A stretch of 64,000 nucleotides of DNA from Thalassobaculum litoreum DSM 18839 (GCF_900102465.1 NZ_FNBW01000001.1:248557-312556), one strand, 5' to 3'; shown: positions 30,525 through 40,090, numbered from the stretch's first letter. Notes: generated by a model not told the origin, from the letters alone. Numbers and translations: made by a program.

Positions 30525-30833
30525 ATGGAAATCGCTCTGGGCCATTACCTCACGGTCGCCGCGATCCTGTTCACCCTGGGGATCTTCGGCATTTTCCTGA
30601 ACCGGAAGAACGTGATCATCATCCTGATGTCGGTCGAGCTCATGCTGCTGGCCGTCAACATCAACTTCGTGGCGTTCTCGACGCATCTCGGCGACCTGGT
30701 GGGCCAGGTCTTCGCGGTGTTCGTGCTGACGGTCGCCGCGGCCGAGGCGGCCATCGGCCTTGCCATCCTTGTGGTGTTCTTCCGCAACCGCGGCTCCATC
30801 GCGGTCGACGACATCAATCTGATGAAGGGCTGA
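30525..30833 (+). CDS. nuoK: NADH-quinone oxidoreductase subunit K
   Basis: The 102-residue subunit has three membrane helices and the two buried glutamates of the E-channel, in [20 protein letters not shown] and [20 protein letters not shown]. Size and sequence are ordinary for the MrpC-like subunit. Start ATG at 30525; the purines at the end of nuoJ (GGGGGAGG) provide the ribosome binding site. nuoL follows after four bases. Confidence 0.97.
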   Translation: MEIALGHYLTVAAILFTLGIFGIFLNRKNVIIILMSVELMLLAVNINFVAFSTHLGDLVGQVFAVFVLTVAAAEAAIGLAILVVFFRNRGSIAVDDINLMKG

Positions 30834-30837
30834 GCCG

Positions 30838-32769
30838 ATGTACGCCGCCATCGTCTTTCTTCCGCTCATCGGCGCCCTGATCGCCGGCTTCGGGAACAAG
30901 AAACTGGGGGACCGCGGCGCGCAGATCGTGACCTGCGGCGCCATGCTCACCTCCGCGGTCCTCGGCATCGTCGCCTTCTGGGAAGTCGCCCTGCAGGGCA
31001 ACGCCCAGACCGTGGAGCTCTTCACCTGGATCGACAGCGGCAGCTTCGAGGCGAGCTGGGCGCTGCGCTGGGACACGCTGACCGCTGTCATGGTGATCGT
31101 GGTCACCGTCGTGTCGTCCTGCGTCCACGTCTATTCCGTCGGCTATATGAGCCACGATCCGTCGATCCCGCGGTTCATGGCGTATCTGTCGTTCTTCACC
31201 TTCGCCATGCTGATGCTGGTGACCTCGGACAACCTGATCCAGATGTTCTTCGGCTGGGAGGGTGTGGGTGTCGCCTCGTATCTGCTGATCGGCTTCTGGT
31301 ACGACCGGCCCTCGGCCAACGCCGCCGCGATCAAGGCCTTCGTGGTCAACCGCGTCGGCGATTTCGGCTTCGCGCTCGGCATCTTCGGCTGTTTCCTGCT
31401 GTTCGACGCGGTGAGTTTCGACGCGATCTTCGCCGCCGCCCCGGAAATGGCCGGCACCACCTTCGGCTTCCTGTGGTGGGAGGAGGTCGACGCCCTGACG
31501 GTGATCGCCATCCTGCTGTTCATCGGCGCCATGGGTAAGTCGGCCCAGCTCGGCCTGCACACCTGGCTGCCGGACGCCATGGAAGGCCCGACCCCGGTCT
31601 CCGCCCTGATCCACGCCGCCACCATGGTGACCGCCGGCGTGTTCCTGGTCGCGCGCATGTCGCCGCTGTTCGAATACGCCCCGACCGCCCTGGTCGTCGT
31701 CACCGTCGTCGGTGCTGCCACCGCTTTCTTCGCGGCGACGGTCGGCACCACCCAGAACGACATCAAGCGGGTCATCGCCTATTCGACCTGTTCGCAGCTC
31801 GGCTACATGTTCTTCGCGCTCGGCGTGTCGGCCTATCCGGCGGCGATCTTCCACCTGATGACCCACGCCTTCTTCAAGGCGCTGCTGTTCCTGTCGGCCG
31901 GTTCGGTGATCCACGCCCTGCACGACGAGCAGGACATGCGCAACATGGGCGGCATCTGGCGCAAGATCCCCTGGACCTACGCCATGTTCTGGATCGGCTC
32001 CCTGGCGCTGGCCGGCATCCCGTTCTTCGCCGGCTACTACTCCAAGGACATGATCCTGGAGTCCGCCTTCGCGGCCCATACCGGGGCCGGGCAGTTCGCC
32101 TTCTGGGCCGGCATCGTCGCCGCCCTGCTGACCGCGTTCTATTCCTGGCGCCTGCTGTTCATGACCTTCCACGGCAAGCCGCGGATGGATCAGCACACCT
32201 TCGACCATGCCCATGAGTCGCCGCCGGTCATGCTGGTTCCGCTGATCGTGCTGGCGATCGGCGCGGTGTTCAGCGGCTTCATCGGCTACGAGTATTTCGT
32301 CGGCCACGAGATGGACGCGTTCTGGGGCTCGGCCATCAAGGTGCTGGAAGAGAACAACGTGATCGAGGCGGCGCATCACTCGCCGACCTGGGTCAAGCTG
32401 CTGCCCCTGGTGGTCGGCGTCATCGGCATCGGCGCGGCCTATGTGGCCTACATCCTGAACCCGGGCATCCCGGCGAAGGTCACCAGCGCGATCCGTCCGG
32501 TCTACCTGTTCCTGCTGAACAAGTGGTACTTCGACGAGCTTTACGACTGGCTGTTCGTCAAGCGCTCCTGGCAGGCTGGCCTGATGTTCTGGAAGACCGG
32601 CGACGGCACCATCATCAACGGGTTCGGTCCGGACGGCGTGAGCGCCATGACCCGCTGGTGCGCGGGGCAGGTGGCCCGACTGCAGACCGGTTACCTCTAT
32701 CACTACGCATTCGCCATGCTGATCGGTGTCGTGGCGCTGGTCTCCTGGTACCTGGCCTTCGGGGGTTGA
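30838..32769 (+). CDS. nuoL: NADH-quinone oxidoreductase subunit L
   Basis: The 643-residue antiporter-like subunit is the distal proton pump of complex I. It contains the conserved [20 protein letters not shown], the lysine/histidine helices around [20 protein letters not shown] and [18 protein letters not shown], and the C-terminal long lateral helix region. The discontinuous helix region near [13 protein letters not shown] is intact. It follows nuoK by four bases and precedes nuoM by four. Confidence 0.97.
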   Translation: MYAAIVFLPLIGALIAGFGNKKLGDRGAQIVTCGAMLTSAVLGIVAFWEVALQGNAQTVELFTWIDSGSFEASWALRWDTLTAVMVIVVTVVSSCVHVYSVGYMSHDPSIPRFMAYLSFFTFAMLMLVTSDNLIQMFFGWEGVGVASYLLIGFWYDRPSANAAAIKAFVVNRVGDFGFALGIFGCFLLFDAVSFDAIFAAAPEMAGTTFGFLWWEEVDALTVIAILLFIGAMGKSAQLGLHTWLPDAMEGPTPVSALIHAATMVTAGVFLVARMSPLFEYAPTALVVVTVVGAATAFFAATVGTTQNDIKRVIAYSTCSQLGYMFFALGVSAYPAAIFHLMTHAFFKALLFLSAGSVIHALHDEQDMRNMGGIWRKIPWTYAMFWIGSLALAGIPFFAGYYSKDMILESAFAAHTGAGQFAFWAGIVAALLTAFYSWRLLFMTFHGKPRMDQHTFDHAHESPPVMLVPLIVLAIGAVFSGFIGYEYFVGHEMDAFWGSAIKVLEENNVIEAAHHSPTWVKLLPLVVGVIGIGAAYVAYILNPGIPAKVTSAIRPVYLFLLNKWYFDELYDWLFVKRSWQAGLMFWKTGDGTIINGFGPDGVSAMTRWCAGQVARLQTGYLYHYAFAMLIGVVALVSWYLAFGG

Positions 32770-32773
32770 GCTG

Positions 32774-34285
32774 ATGCTCGAACAATGGCTTCTGACGATC
32801 GTGACGTTCGGCCCCCTGCTCGGGGTGGCGTTCATTCTGACGGTCCGCGGCACCCCGGAGCAGGTCGCGAGCTCCTCGCGCTGGCTGGCCCTGGTGGCGT
32901 CGGGCTCGGTGTTTCTGATCTCGCTGCTGATCCTGACCTATTTCGATCCCCAGTCGGCTGAGTTCCAGCTGGTCCAGAAGGTCGACTGGATCCCGGGCTC
33001 GTCGATCGCCTATCACATGGGCGTGGACGGCATCTCGGTCTGGTTCGTGCTGCTGTCGACCCTGCTGACGCCGATCTGCATCCTGGCGAGCTGGGAAGCG
33101 GTGCAGAAGCGGGTGCGCGAGTACATGATCGCCTTCCTGGTCCTTGAGACCATGATGGTGGGCATGTTCTGCGCCCTGGACATCTTCCTGTTCTACATCT
33201 TCTTCGAAGCCGTCCTGATCCCGATGTTCCTGATCATCGGCGTGTGGGGCGGGGCGCGTAGGGTCTACGCGGCCTTCAAGTTCTTCCTGTACACGCTGGC
33301 CGGCTCCGTCCTGATGATGCTGGCGATCCTGGCGATGTACTGGCAGGCCGGCACCACCGACATCCCGACGCTGATGGCGACCCGCTTCCTGCCGGAGCTG
33401 CAGACCTGGCTGTGGCTGGCCTTCTTCGCCTCCTTCGCGGTGAAGGTACCGATGTGGCCGGTGCATACCTGGCTGCCGGACGCCCACGTGGAGGCGCCGA
33501 CCGCCGGCTCCGTGATCCTGGCCGGCGTGCTGCTGAAGATGGGCGGTTACGGCTTCCTGCGCTTCTCGATCCCGATGTTCCCGGAGGCCTCGGCCGATTT
33601 CGCGCCGCTGGTCTACACGCTGAGCGTGGTGGCGGTGATCTACACCTCGCTGGTGGCGCTGGTGCAGCAGGACATGAAGAAGCTGATCGCCTATTCGTCG
33701 GTCGCCCATATGGGCTTCGTGACCGTCGGCATGTTCACCATGACCACCCAGGGCGTCGAGGGCTCGATCTTCCAGATGCTGTCCCACGGCATCGTGTCGG
33801 GCGCGCTGTTCCTGTGCGTCGGCGTGGTCTACGACCGCATGCACACCCGCGAGATCGACGCCTATGGCGGTCTGGCGCAGAACATGCCGCGCTACGCCCT
33901 GATCTTCATGCTGTTCATGATGGCCTCGGTCGGCCTGCCGGGCACCTCGGGCTTCGTCGGCGAGCTGCTGATCCTGGCCGGCGCCTTCCAGGTCAACACC
34001 TGGCTCGCGGCCTTCACGGCGACCGGCCTGATCCTGGGCGCGGCCTACATGCTCTACCTCTACCGCCGGGTCATCTTCGGCAAGCTGGAGAAAGAGCAGC
34101 TCAAGGCGCTGCTGGATCTCAGCCCGCGGGAGATCGCGGTCTTCGCGCCGCTGGTCATCCTGGTGCTGTGGATGGGCATCTATCCTTCGACCTTCACCGA
34201 CCTGATGTCGGCCTCGGTGGAGAACCTGATCACGAATTACAAGGTGGCGCTCGGCGAAGCCGGCACCGCCCTGGCGGCCCGTTAA
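32774..34285 (+). CDS. nuoM: NADH-quinone oxidoreductase subunit M
   Basis: The 503-residue antiporter-like subunit has about fourteen membrane helices. Recognisable segments are [20 protein letters not shown] with the key glutamate, [20 protein letters not shown] with the pumping lysine, and [15 protein letters not shown]. The ATG at 32774 ([14 protein letters not shown]) is the natural start; an in-frame upstream start would overlap nuoL by 44 bases. A 19-base gap leads to nuoN. Confidence 0.97.
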   Translation: MLEQWLLTIVTFGPLLGVAFILTVRGTPEQVASSSRWLALVASGSVFLISLLILTYFDPQSAEFQLVQKVDWIPGSSIAYHMGVDGISVWFVLLSTLLTPICILASWEAVQKRVREYMIAFLVLETMMVGMFCALDIFLFYIFFEAVLIPMFLIIGVWGGARRVYAAFKFFLYTLAGSVLMMLAILAMYWQAGTTDIPTLMATRFLPELQTWLWLAFFASFAVKVPMWPVHTWLPDAHVEAPTAGSVILAGVLLKMGGYGFLRFSIPMFPEASADFAPLVYTLSVVAVIYTSLVALVQQDMKKLIAYSSVAHMGFVTVGMFTMTTQGVEGSIFQMLSHGIVSGALFLCVGVVYDRMHTREIDAYGGLAQNMPRYALIFMLFMMASVGLPGTSGFVGELLILAGAFQVNTWLAAFTATGLILGAAYMLYLYRRVIFGKLEKEQLKALLDLSPREIAVFAPLVILVLWMGIYPSTFTDLMSASVENLITNYKVALGEAGTALAAR

Positions 34286-34304
34286 GACGGCCGGGAGCAC
34301 GGAT

Positions 34305-35756
34305 ATGGACGCGGCAACGACCCTTCCGATCATGGCGCCGGCCTCGGCGGAGATCTTCCTGGCCATCGCCGGCCTGGCGCTGCTCATGGTGGGCGTCTTC
34401 AAGGGCGAGAGCAGCCTGAAGATGCTGTCCTGGGCGACCATCGCGGCCCTGGCGGTCGCGGCCGTCCTGGTGGTGGTCAAGGGCGGGGAGGCGCTCGCCT
34501 TCCAGGGCCTGTTCGTCACGGACGGCTTCGCCCAGTACGCCAAGATCCTGATCCTGCTGGGATCGGCCTTCTCGATCGTCCTGTCGCTCGGCTATCTGGA
34601 GCGCGAGCAGGCGGGCCGGTTCGAGTATCCGGTGCTGATCCTGTTCGCCACGCTCGGCATGATGCTGATGGTCTCCGCCAAGGACCTGATCATGCTGTAC
34701 ATGGGCCTGGAGCTGCAGAGCCTGGCGCTCTACGTGGTCGCGTCGATCCGGCGCGACACGCTGAAATCCACCGAGGCGGGCCTGAAGTACTTCGTCCTCG
34801 GCGCGCTCAGCTCGGGCCTGCTGCTGTACGGCTGTTCGATGATCTACGGCTTCACCGGCACCACCAGCTTCGAGACCCTGGCCACGGTGCTGGGCACCGG
34901 CGCGGCGCCGTCGACCGGCCTGGTGGTCGGCCTGGTGTTCCTGGTCTGCGGCCTCGCCTTCAAGGTGTCCGCCGTGCCGTTCCACATGTGGACGCCGGAT
35001 GTCTACGAAGGCGCACCGACGCCGGTGACCGCGCTGTTCGCCGTCGCCCCGAAGGTCGCCGCCATCGCCCTGTTCCTGCGTGTGATGGTCGATCCGTTCG
35101 GCGACCTGCTGGCCTCCTGGCAGCAGGTGGTGGTGTTCGTCTCGCTCGCCTCCATGGTGGTCGGCGCGCTCGCCGCGATCATGCAGAGCAACATCAAGCG
35201 CCTGATGGCCTACAGCTCGATCGGCCATATGGGTTACGCCCTGGTCGGTCTGGCCGCCGGTACCGAAGCCGGGGTGACGGGCGTCATGATCTACATGGCG
35301 ACCTATATCTTCATGAATGTCGGCACCTTCGCCGTCATCCTCGGCATGCGCCGCGACGGCCGCCTGGTGGAGAGCCTGTCGGATCTCGCCGGCCTGTCGC
35401 GCACCCATCCGATGATGGCCCTGGCGCTGATGATCTTCATGTTCTCCATGGCGGGCATCCCGCCGCTCGCCGGCTTCTTCGGCAAGTGGTACGTGTTCAT
35501 GGCGGCGCTCGATGCCGGTCTCTACGGCCTCGCCGTGGTCGGCGTCCTGGCCAGCGTGATCGGCGCGTTCTACTATCTGCGGATCGTGAAGATCATGTAT
35601 TTCGACGAGGCGGAGCAGCCGCTCGACGGAGCGGTGGCCGGCGACCTGCGGTTGATCCTGTACGGTTCGGCGGTGGTCACGGTGCTGTTCTTCCTCGGCC
35701 TGTCGCCGATCTACGATACCGCCGCCGCCGCCGCCGCCAGCCTGATCGGGGCCTAG
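34305..35756 (+). CDS. nuoN: NADH-quinone oxidoreductase subunit N
   Basis: The 483-residue third antiporter-like subunit ends the nuo operon. Typical parts are [40 protein letters not shown] and the helix [17 protein letters not shown]. The C-terminus ends in an alanine run ([12 protein letters not shown]), which is short but not unusual. In many alphaproteobacteria birA follows directly; here the next gene, 64 bases on, is coaX. Confidence 0.97.
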   Translation: MDAATTLPIMAPASAEIFLAIAGLALLMVGVFKGESSLKMLSWATIAALAVAAVLVVVKGGEALAFQGLFVTDGFAQYAKILILLGSAFSIVLSLGYLEREQAGRFEYPVLILFATLGMMLMVSAKDLIMLYMGLELQSLALYVVASIRRDTLKSTEAGLKYFVLGALSSGLLLYGCSMIYGFTGTTSFETLATVLGTGAAPSTGLVVGLVFLVCGLAFKVSAVPFHMWTPDVYEGAPTPVTALFAVAPKVAAIALFLRVMVDPFGDLLASWQQVVVFVSLASMVVGALAAIMQSNIKRLMAYSSIGHMGYALVGLAAGTEAGVTGVMIYMATYIFMNVGTFAVILGMRRDGRLVESLSDLAGLSRTHPMMALALMIFMFSMAGIPPLAGFFGKWYVFMAALDAGLYGLAVVGVLASVIGAFYYLRIVKIMYFDEAEQPLDGAVAGDLRLILYGSAVVTVLFFLGLSPIYDTAAAAAASLIGA

Positions 35757-35820
35757 ACCCTGCCGGATGCGCGGCGATCCGGTAAACGGCCCGGTAACTA
35801 GCCATGGCCGGGAATGACAG

Positions 35821-36639
35821 ATGCTGCTGGTGATCGACTGCGGCAACACCAACACGGTGTTCGCCGTCTATGAAGACGGGCGCGAGGAGCCGATCGGCTC
35901 CTGGCGCACCTCGACCAACGCGGACCGCACGGCGGACGAGTACGCCGTGTGGCTGACCCAGCTCATGGCGCTGGACGCGCTCAATACCGGTGGTATCGAC
36001 AGCGTGATCATCGCCACGGTGGTGCCGGCCACGCTGTTCAACCTGAAGACCCTGTGCCGCAAGCATTTCGGCATCGACCCGATGGTGATCGGACAGAGCC
36101 CGACCGAGATCGGCATCGAGGTCCGGATCGACCGGCCGGAAGAGGTCGGAGCGGACCGGGTGGTCAATGCGGTCGCGGCACACAAGTTGTATGGCGGGCC
36201 GCTGATCGTCGTGGATTTCGGCACGGCCACCACCTTCGACGTGGTGGAGGACGACGGCGGCTATGCCGGCGGCATCATCTGCCCGGGCATCAACCTGAGC
36301 CTAGAGGCGCTCTACATGGCCGCCGCCCAGCTTCCCCGGGTGGCGATCCGGCCGCCGGAGCGCATGCCCGGCGACAACGACCCGGTCCGGGTGATCGGCA
36401 AGAACACGCGCGCCGCCATGCATTCCGGGATCTTCTGGGGATATGTGGCGATGATCGAGGGTCTGGTCGCGCGGATCCGCACCGAGTACGGCCGGCCCAT
36501 GAAGGTGGTCGGCACCGGGGGCCTGGCGGCGCTGTTCGCCGACTGGACCTCGGCCATCGAAATCGTGGACGACGACCTGACATTGGCGGGATTGCGCATG
36601 ATACACGACAAGAACCGGGGGCAGACGGGAGCCGCATGA
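35821..36639 (+). CDS. coaX: type III pantothenate kinase
   Basis: The 272-residue ASKHA-fold kinase phosphorylates pantothenate in the first step of CoA synthesis. It begins with the phosphate-1 motif LLVIDCGNTNTVFAVYEDG, then shows GADRVVNAVAAHKLYGGPLI and the phosphate-2 region VVDFGTATTFDVV, and GGIICPGINLSLEAL for pantothenate binding. The type III enzymes are feedback-resistant and need a monovalent cation (family knowledge). The end overlaps the rnj start by four bases, so the two are probably coupled. Confidence 0.96.
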   Translation: MLLVIDCGNTNTVFAVYEDGREEPIGSWRTSTNADRTADEYAVWLTQLMALDALNTGGIDSVIIATVVPATLFNLKTLCRKHFGIDPMVIGQSPTEIGIEVRIDRPEEVGADRVVNAVAAHKLYGGPLIVVDFGTATTFDVVEDDGGYAGGIICPGINLSLEALYMAAAQLPRVAIRPPERMPGDNDPVRVIGKNTRAAMHSGIFWGYVAMIEGLVARIRTEYGRPMKVVGTGGLAALFADWTSAIEIVDDDLTLAGLRMIHDKNRGQTGAA

Positions 36640-38315
36640 CCCTGAAGCTCAACCCCAACGACGACGACCTCTACTTCCTGCCGCTGGGCGGGTCCGACGA
36701 GATCGGGATGAACGTCAACCTGTACGGCTATGCCGGACAGTGGCTGATGGTCGATCTCGGCATCACCTTCGGCGACGACACCACGCCGGGCGTGGACGTC
36801 ATCCTGCCGGACATCTCCGCCATCGAGGCCCAGAAGGACAAGCTCTGCGGTCTGCTGCTGACCCATGGTCACGAAGACCATATCGGCGCGGTGCCGTATC
36901 TGTGGGAGCGGCTGGGCTGCCCGATCTACTGCACGCCCTTCACCGCCTCCCTGGTGCGGCGCAAGTTGATCGATGCCGGGCTTCTGGAGAAGGTGGAGCT
37001 GATCGAGATCCCGGTCGCCGGTTCGGCGGTCATTGGCCCGTTTGAGATCGAGATGATTCGGGTCACCCATTCGATCCCCGAGCCGAACATGATCGTCCTG
37101 CGCTGCGGTGCCGGCACGGTCGTGCACAGCGGCGACTGGAAGTTCGATCCCACGCCGTTCATCGGCGGGCCGACCGATTTCGACGCGATCCGCGCCGTGG
37201 GCGAGGAGGGGGTGCTGGCGCTGATGGGCGACAGCACCAACGTCTTCGTGCCCGGCCGCACCGGGTCGGAGGCCGAGGTCCGCATGGCCATGACCGAGCT
37301 GTTCGCCCAGTACGACGGGCAGGGACGGATCGCGGTCGCCTGCTTCGCCTCCAACGTGGCGCGGCTGGAGAGCATCGCCATGGCGGCGGCCGCCAACGAC
37401 CGGCAGTGTGCCCTGATCGGCCGCTCCCTGTGGCGGATGCACGACGCGGCCAAGGAGAACGGCTATCTGCAGGACGCCCCGGCCTTCGTGAAGGAGGACG
37501 AGGCAGGCTATTTCCCGGAGGACAAGATCGTCCTGATCTGCACCGGCAGCCAGGGCGAGTCCCGGGCCGCCCTGTCGCGGATCTCCGACGGCGCCCATCC
37601 GCACGTCTCCCTGGGCGAGGGCGACATCTGCATCTTCTCCTCGCGCCAGATCCCCGGCAACGAGCGGGCCATCGGCCGGGTGCAGAACCGGCTCGCCGCC
37701 CGCGGGGTGGAGATCATCACCACCGAGGACCAGCCCGGCATCCACGTCTCCGGCCACCCGGCCCGCGAGGAGCTGGCCGAGATGTACCAGATGCTGCGCC
37801 CGCAGATCGCGATCCCGGTGCATGGCGATGCCCGCCACCTGCGCGAGCACGCGCGGCTGGCCAAGGCCTGCCAGGTGCCGGAGACCGTGGTGCCGTCCAA
37901 CGGCAGCCTGATCCGGCTCGCCTCCGGCCATGCCGAGATCGTGGAATGGGTGGAGGGCAAGGGCGCCCAGGTGGTCGATGACGGCCAGATCCTCGGCCTG
38001 CAGTCCGAAACCTTGCGCGACCGGCGGCGAATGCTGCACAACGGGGCGGCGACGGTCACCCTGGTGCTGGACGCCAAGGGCAACCTTCAGGCGGATCCGG
38101 TCGTCTCCCTGGTCGGCATCGCCGATCCCGAGGATGCCGAGGACGTCGCCCTGGACGCCGCCGACGCCCTGCAGGAGACCCTGCGCAAGCTGTCCAACCG
38201 CGACCGGCGCGAGGACGATGCCGTGCGCGAGGCGGCCCGGCGCATGGTGCGGCGCATCGTGCGCGACGAGTTCAACAAGCGCCCGGTGACCGACGTCCAT
38301 ATCGTGAGGATCTGA
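36636..38315 (+). CDS. rnj: ribonuclease J
   Basis: The 559-residue metallo-beta-lactamase/beta-CASP nuclease matures and degrades RNA. The zinc motif is H77-x-H79-x-D81-H82 in LLTHGHEDHIGAVPYL; further ligands lie in VTHSIPEPN and VHSGDWKFD. The beta-CASP region includes CFASNVARLE and IHVSGHPAREEL, and a short C-terminal domain follows. RNase J is common in alphaproteobacteria alongside RNase E. The ATG at 36636 overlaps the coaX stop region; the following mce gene begins 14 bases after. Confidence 0.95.
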   Translation: MTLKLNPNDDDLYFLPLGGSDEIGMNVNLYGYAGQWLMVDLGITFGDDTTPGVDVILPDISAIEAQKDKLCGLLLTHGHEDHIGAVPYLWERLGCPIYCTPFTASLVRRKLIDAGLLEKVELIEIPVAGSAVIGPFEIEMIRVTHSIPEPNMIVLRCGAGTVVHSGDWKFDPTPFIGGPTDFDAIRAVGEEGVLALMGDSTNVFVPGRTGSEAEVRMAMTELFAQYDGQGRIAVACFASNVARLESIAMAAAANDRQCALIGRSLWRMHDAAKENGYLQDAPAFVKEDEAGYFPEDKIVLICTGSQGESRAALSRISDGAHPHVSLGEGDICIFSSRQIPGNERAIGRVQNRLAARGVEIITTEDQPGIHVSGHPAREELAEMYQMLRPQIAIPVHGDARHLREHARLAKACQVPETVVPSNGSLIRLASGHAEIVEWVEGKGAQVVDDGQILGLQSETLRDRRRMLHNGAATVTLVLDAKGNLQADPVVSLVGIADPEDAEDVALDAADALQETLRKLSNRDRREDDAVREAARRMVRRIVRDEFNKRPVTDVHIVRI

Positions 38316-38329
38316 CGGAGCCCGAGACT

Positions 38330-38734
38330 ATGATCGGCCGATTGAACCACGTCGCCATCGCCGTTCCCGACCTGGAGGCGGCGACCGCCACCTATCGCGA
38401 CACCCTGGGGGCGGCCGTCTCGCAGCCCCTGGAGCTGCCGGAGCACGGCGTGACCGTGGTCTTCGTCGAGCTGCCGAACACCAAGATCGAGCTGCTGCAT
38501 CCCCTGGGCGACGGCTCGCCGATCACCGGCTTCCTGGAGAAGAACGCGTCCGGCGGCATCCACCACGTCTGCTACGAGGTGGACGACATCCTGGCAGCGC
38601 GCGACCGGCTGAAGGCCGACGGCGCCCGGGTGCTGGGCGACGGCGAGCCGAAGACCGGCGCCCACGGCAAGCCGGTGCTGTTTCTGCACCCCAAGGACTT
38701 CGCCGGGACCCTGGTCGAACTCGAGCAGGTCTGA
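38330..38734 (+). CDS. mce: methylmalonyl-CoA epimerase
   Basis: The 134-residue protein of the vicinal oxygen chelate fold interconverts (R)- and (S)-methylmalonyl-CoA in the propionyl-CoA pathway. The repeats are visible: GRLNHVAIAVPDLEAATATY with the first metal His, the Glu-bearing FVELPNTKIELLHPLG, and GIHHVCYEVDDILAA. LKADGARVLGDGEPKTGAHG is typical of the enzyme. It sits between rnj and a DUF1467 gene, an arrangement common in this class, and probably belongs to the same transcript. Confidence 0.94.
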   Translation: MIGRLNHVAIAVPDLEAATATYRDTLGAAVSQPLELPEHGVTVVFVELPNTKIELLHPLGDGSPITGFLEKNASGGIHHVCYEVDDILAARDRLKADGARVLGDGEPKTGAHGKPVLFLHPKDFAGTLVELEQV

Positions 38735-38740
38735 GCCCCC

Positions 38741-38992
38741 ATGGATCTGGTCTCCGGAATTGTCGTCTACGTCATTCTGTGGTGGTGGGTGCTGTTCATG
38801 GCCCTGCCGGTCGGCGTGCGCCGCGACGACGCCGTGCAGCCGGGCAACGACGCCGGTGCGCCGAAGAAGCCGATGCTGGCGATCAAGCTCGTCGCCACGA
38901 CGCTGATCGCCGCGGTCCTGTGGGTCATCATCGACCAGATCATCCGCTCCGATCTGATCTCGTTCCGCGAGATGATCAAGGACTGGATGTGA
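38741..38992 (+). CDS. DUF1467-family small membrane protein
   Basis: The 83-residue protein has two membrane helices: residues about 4-24 (VSGIVVYVILWWWVLFMALP) and about 48-67 (KLVATTLIAAVLWVIIDQII). The short loop VGVRRDDAVQPGNDAGAPKK between them carries the family's conserved GVR. The function is unknown. The gene follows mce by six bases. In related genomes it is often followed by proS and lol genes; here it is followed by repeat-rich non-coding DNA. Confidence 0.86.
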   Translation: MDLVSGIVVYVILWWWVLFMALPVGVRRDDAVQPGNDAGAPKKPMLAIKLVATTLIAAVLWVIIDQIIRSDLISFREMIKDWM

Positions 38993-39026
38993 GGGCAGGG
39001 GCGGCCCGGTCGCCGCACCTCCGCCA

Positions 39027-39068
39027 CTCCTCCGCCGCTGCTCCTCCGCCGCTGCTCCTCCGCCGCTG
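39027..39068 (+). repeat. three exact tandem copies of a 14-base unit with anti-Shine-Dalgarno core
   Basis: The unit CTCCTCCGCCGCTG occurs three times in a row (39027-39040, 39041-39054, 39055-39068), with degenerate CCTCC-containing sequence on both sides (39017-39090). On the plus strand each unit has CTCCTCC, complementary to the GGAGG of ribosome binding sites. The array lies 34 bases after the DUF1467 stop. Confidence 0.9.
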
Positions 39069-39091
39069 CCGTCCTCCCGTGTCCTCCTGCC

Positions 39092-39204
39092 GTCTTCCCG
39101 ACCTTGCGCCGGGATCCAGGGTGACCGCTTGCGGGACCGACTCACGACTTTTTAAGACGATCCAGCCGCTCCTTTTCCGGGTCCCGGCGCGAGGCCGGGA
39201 AGAC
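39092..39204. repeat. pair of inverted 26-base palindromic (REP-like) elements
   Basis: The 26-base element at 39092-39117 and the reverse complement of 39179-39204 differ at only four positions (both contain GTCTTCCCG ... GCGCCGGGA). Each can fold on itself; the second has the perfect stem TCCCGGC/GCCGGGA at 39182-39200. The outward pair separated by about 60 bases resembles a BIME-type arrangement of REP sequences. Confidence 0.7.
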
Positions 39205-39360
39205 GGGAAGGGGAAGAAGGCCGCGGTTGCAGCGCGGAAACATGCTGCGGTGCACAAGACTGTGCCAAATGCCCGCTTCTAAAAGTGACAATTGCCTAAA
39301 AAATGCACACCTGCATGATTTTTGCCAAAAAAAAGAGCGGCTGAGGCGATAAAGCCTTGC

Positions 39361-39478
39361 CACTCCCTTTGGTCAGGACTATTTTCCTGACTGTGATCGT
39401 TGGCGATCACATACGCCTGATGGCGTTTCCTCCCTAAACTCGGGCCGTGCCGGCTACGCCGGTGCGGTCTTTTCTTTG
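39361..39478 (+). ncRNA. candidate small RNA: three hairpins, a CCTCCCT single strand and an intrinsic terminator
   Basis: Four stem-loops follow each other without coding potential: GTCAGGA/TCCTGAC (39372-39378 with 39385-39391), TGTGATCG/CGATCACA (39392-39399 with 39404-39411, four-base loop), ACGCC/GGCGT (39413-39417 with 39422-39426, loop TGAT), then an unpaired TTCCTCCCTAAACTC, then a 12-bp GC-rich terminator stem (39443-39454 with 39458-39469, three G-T pairs) and TTTTCTTT. A CC-rich anti-SD loop between hairpins is known in several alphaproteobacterial trans-acting RNAs; I cannot assign a family. The 5' end and promoter are not certain; TTGCCA at 39321 is a weak -35 candidate. Confidence 0.68.
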
Positions 39479-39556
39479 CCCGCGAAAGATAGGGGATCGC
39501 ACCGGGCGCGTCGACCAAAAAAAGTCATTTGCGGACAATTTTTGAACACGTTCGCA

Positions 39557-39590
39557 TCCTAACGAGTATGTTTGTATCTCGCAGTTAGGA
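39557..39590 (+). promoter_or_regulatory. inverted repeat covering the ribosome binding site of the next gene
   Basis: TCCTAAC (39557-39563) pairs with GTTAGGA (39584-39590), and an inner GAG/CTC pairing with a three-base bulge extends the stem. The AGGA of the ribosome binding site lies in the 3' arm, 9 bases before the ATG at 39600. It may be an mRNA hairpin that limits translation or a palindromic operator. Confidence 0.45.
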
Positions 39591-39599
39591 GAACCGGTC

Positions 39600-40079
39600 A
39601 TGGACGCGCGTCACTTTACGTTCCGAAGGTCGCCGGATCGCGCGAGGCACCGGGTGCTGGCCGCCACCATCGGTTTTTGTGCTGTGTTCGTCCTCGAAGC
39701 GGCCGGCGATTCGACCGTCCGCGCCTCCACCATCACCGTGACCGCGACCGACTGCCAGCGGCTGGTGCGCCATCAGCCGAGCGCCGACGTGGCCTATAAG
39801 CCCGGCGTCGATGTGAACGGCAATGCCGTCGCGCCCGCCGACCTTCCGGGCTCCGTGACGATCAAGACTCCGACCGAGGTGACCTTCGACGTCACCTACG
39901 ACCTGCTGTCGAATTACGGGGTGGCGTCCGACACGCCGTTGGCCCCTCGGGGCCAGGCGGTGGTGGGGACGGTGAAGTACGATCTGCTGTCCGGCGCCCT
40001 GACCTTCAACGGCGAGCGTCTCGACAATGGGGAAGCCGCCGCCCTGGCCGATCTCTGCCGGGCGGCGGAGGCGCAGTAG
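39600..40079 (+). CDS. conserved secreted protein of unknown function
   Basis: The product is 159 residues. An N-terminal hydrophobic segment (VLAATIGFCAVFVLEAAG, residues about 19-36) after an Arg-rich start suggests a signal peptide or anchor. The mature part has TATDCQRLVRHQPSADVAYK followed by PGVDVNGNAVAPADLPG, a pattern I associate with uncharacterised alphaproteobacterial secreted proteins, then beta-strand-like TVKYDLLSGALTFNGERLDN. No catalytic site is recognised. The ATG at 39600 has AGGAGA 5-10 bases upstream, inside the inverted repeat described above. A palindromic repeat region separates it from the convergent gcdH. Confidence 0.65.
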   Translation: MDARHFTFRRSPDRARHRVLAATIGFCAVFVLEAAGDSTVRASTITVTATDCQRLVRHQPSADVAYKPGVDVNGNAVAPADLPGSVTIKTPTEVTFDVTYDLLSNYGVASDTPLAPRGQAVVGTVKYDLLSGALTFNGERLDNGEAAALADLCRAAEAQ

Positions 40080-40090
40080 CCAACCATCCC

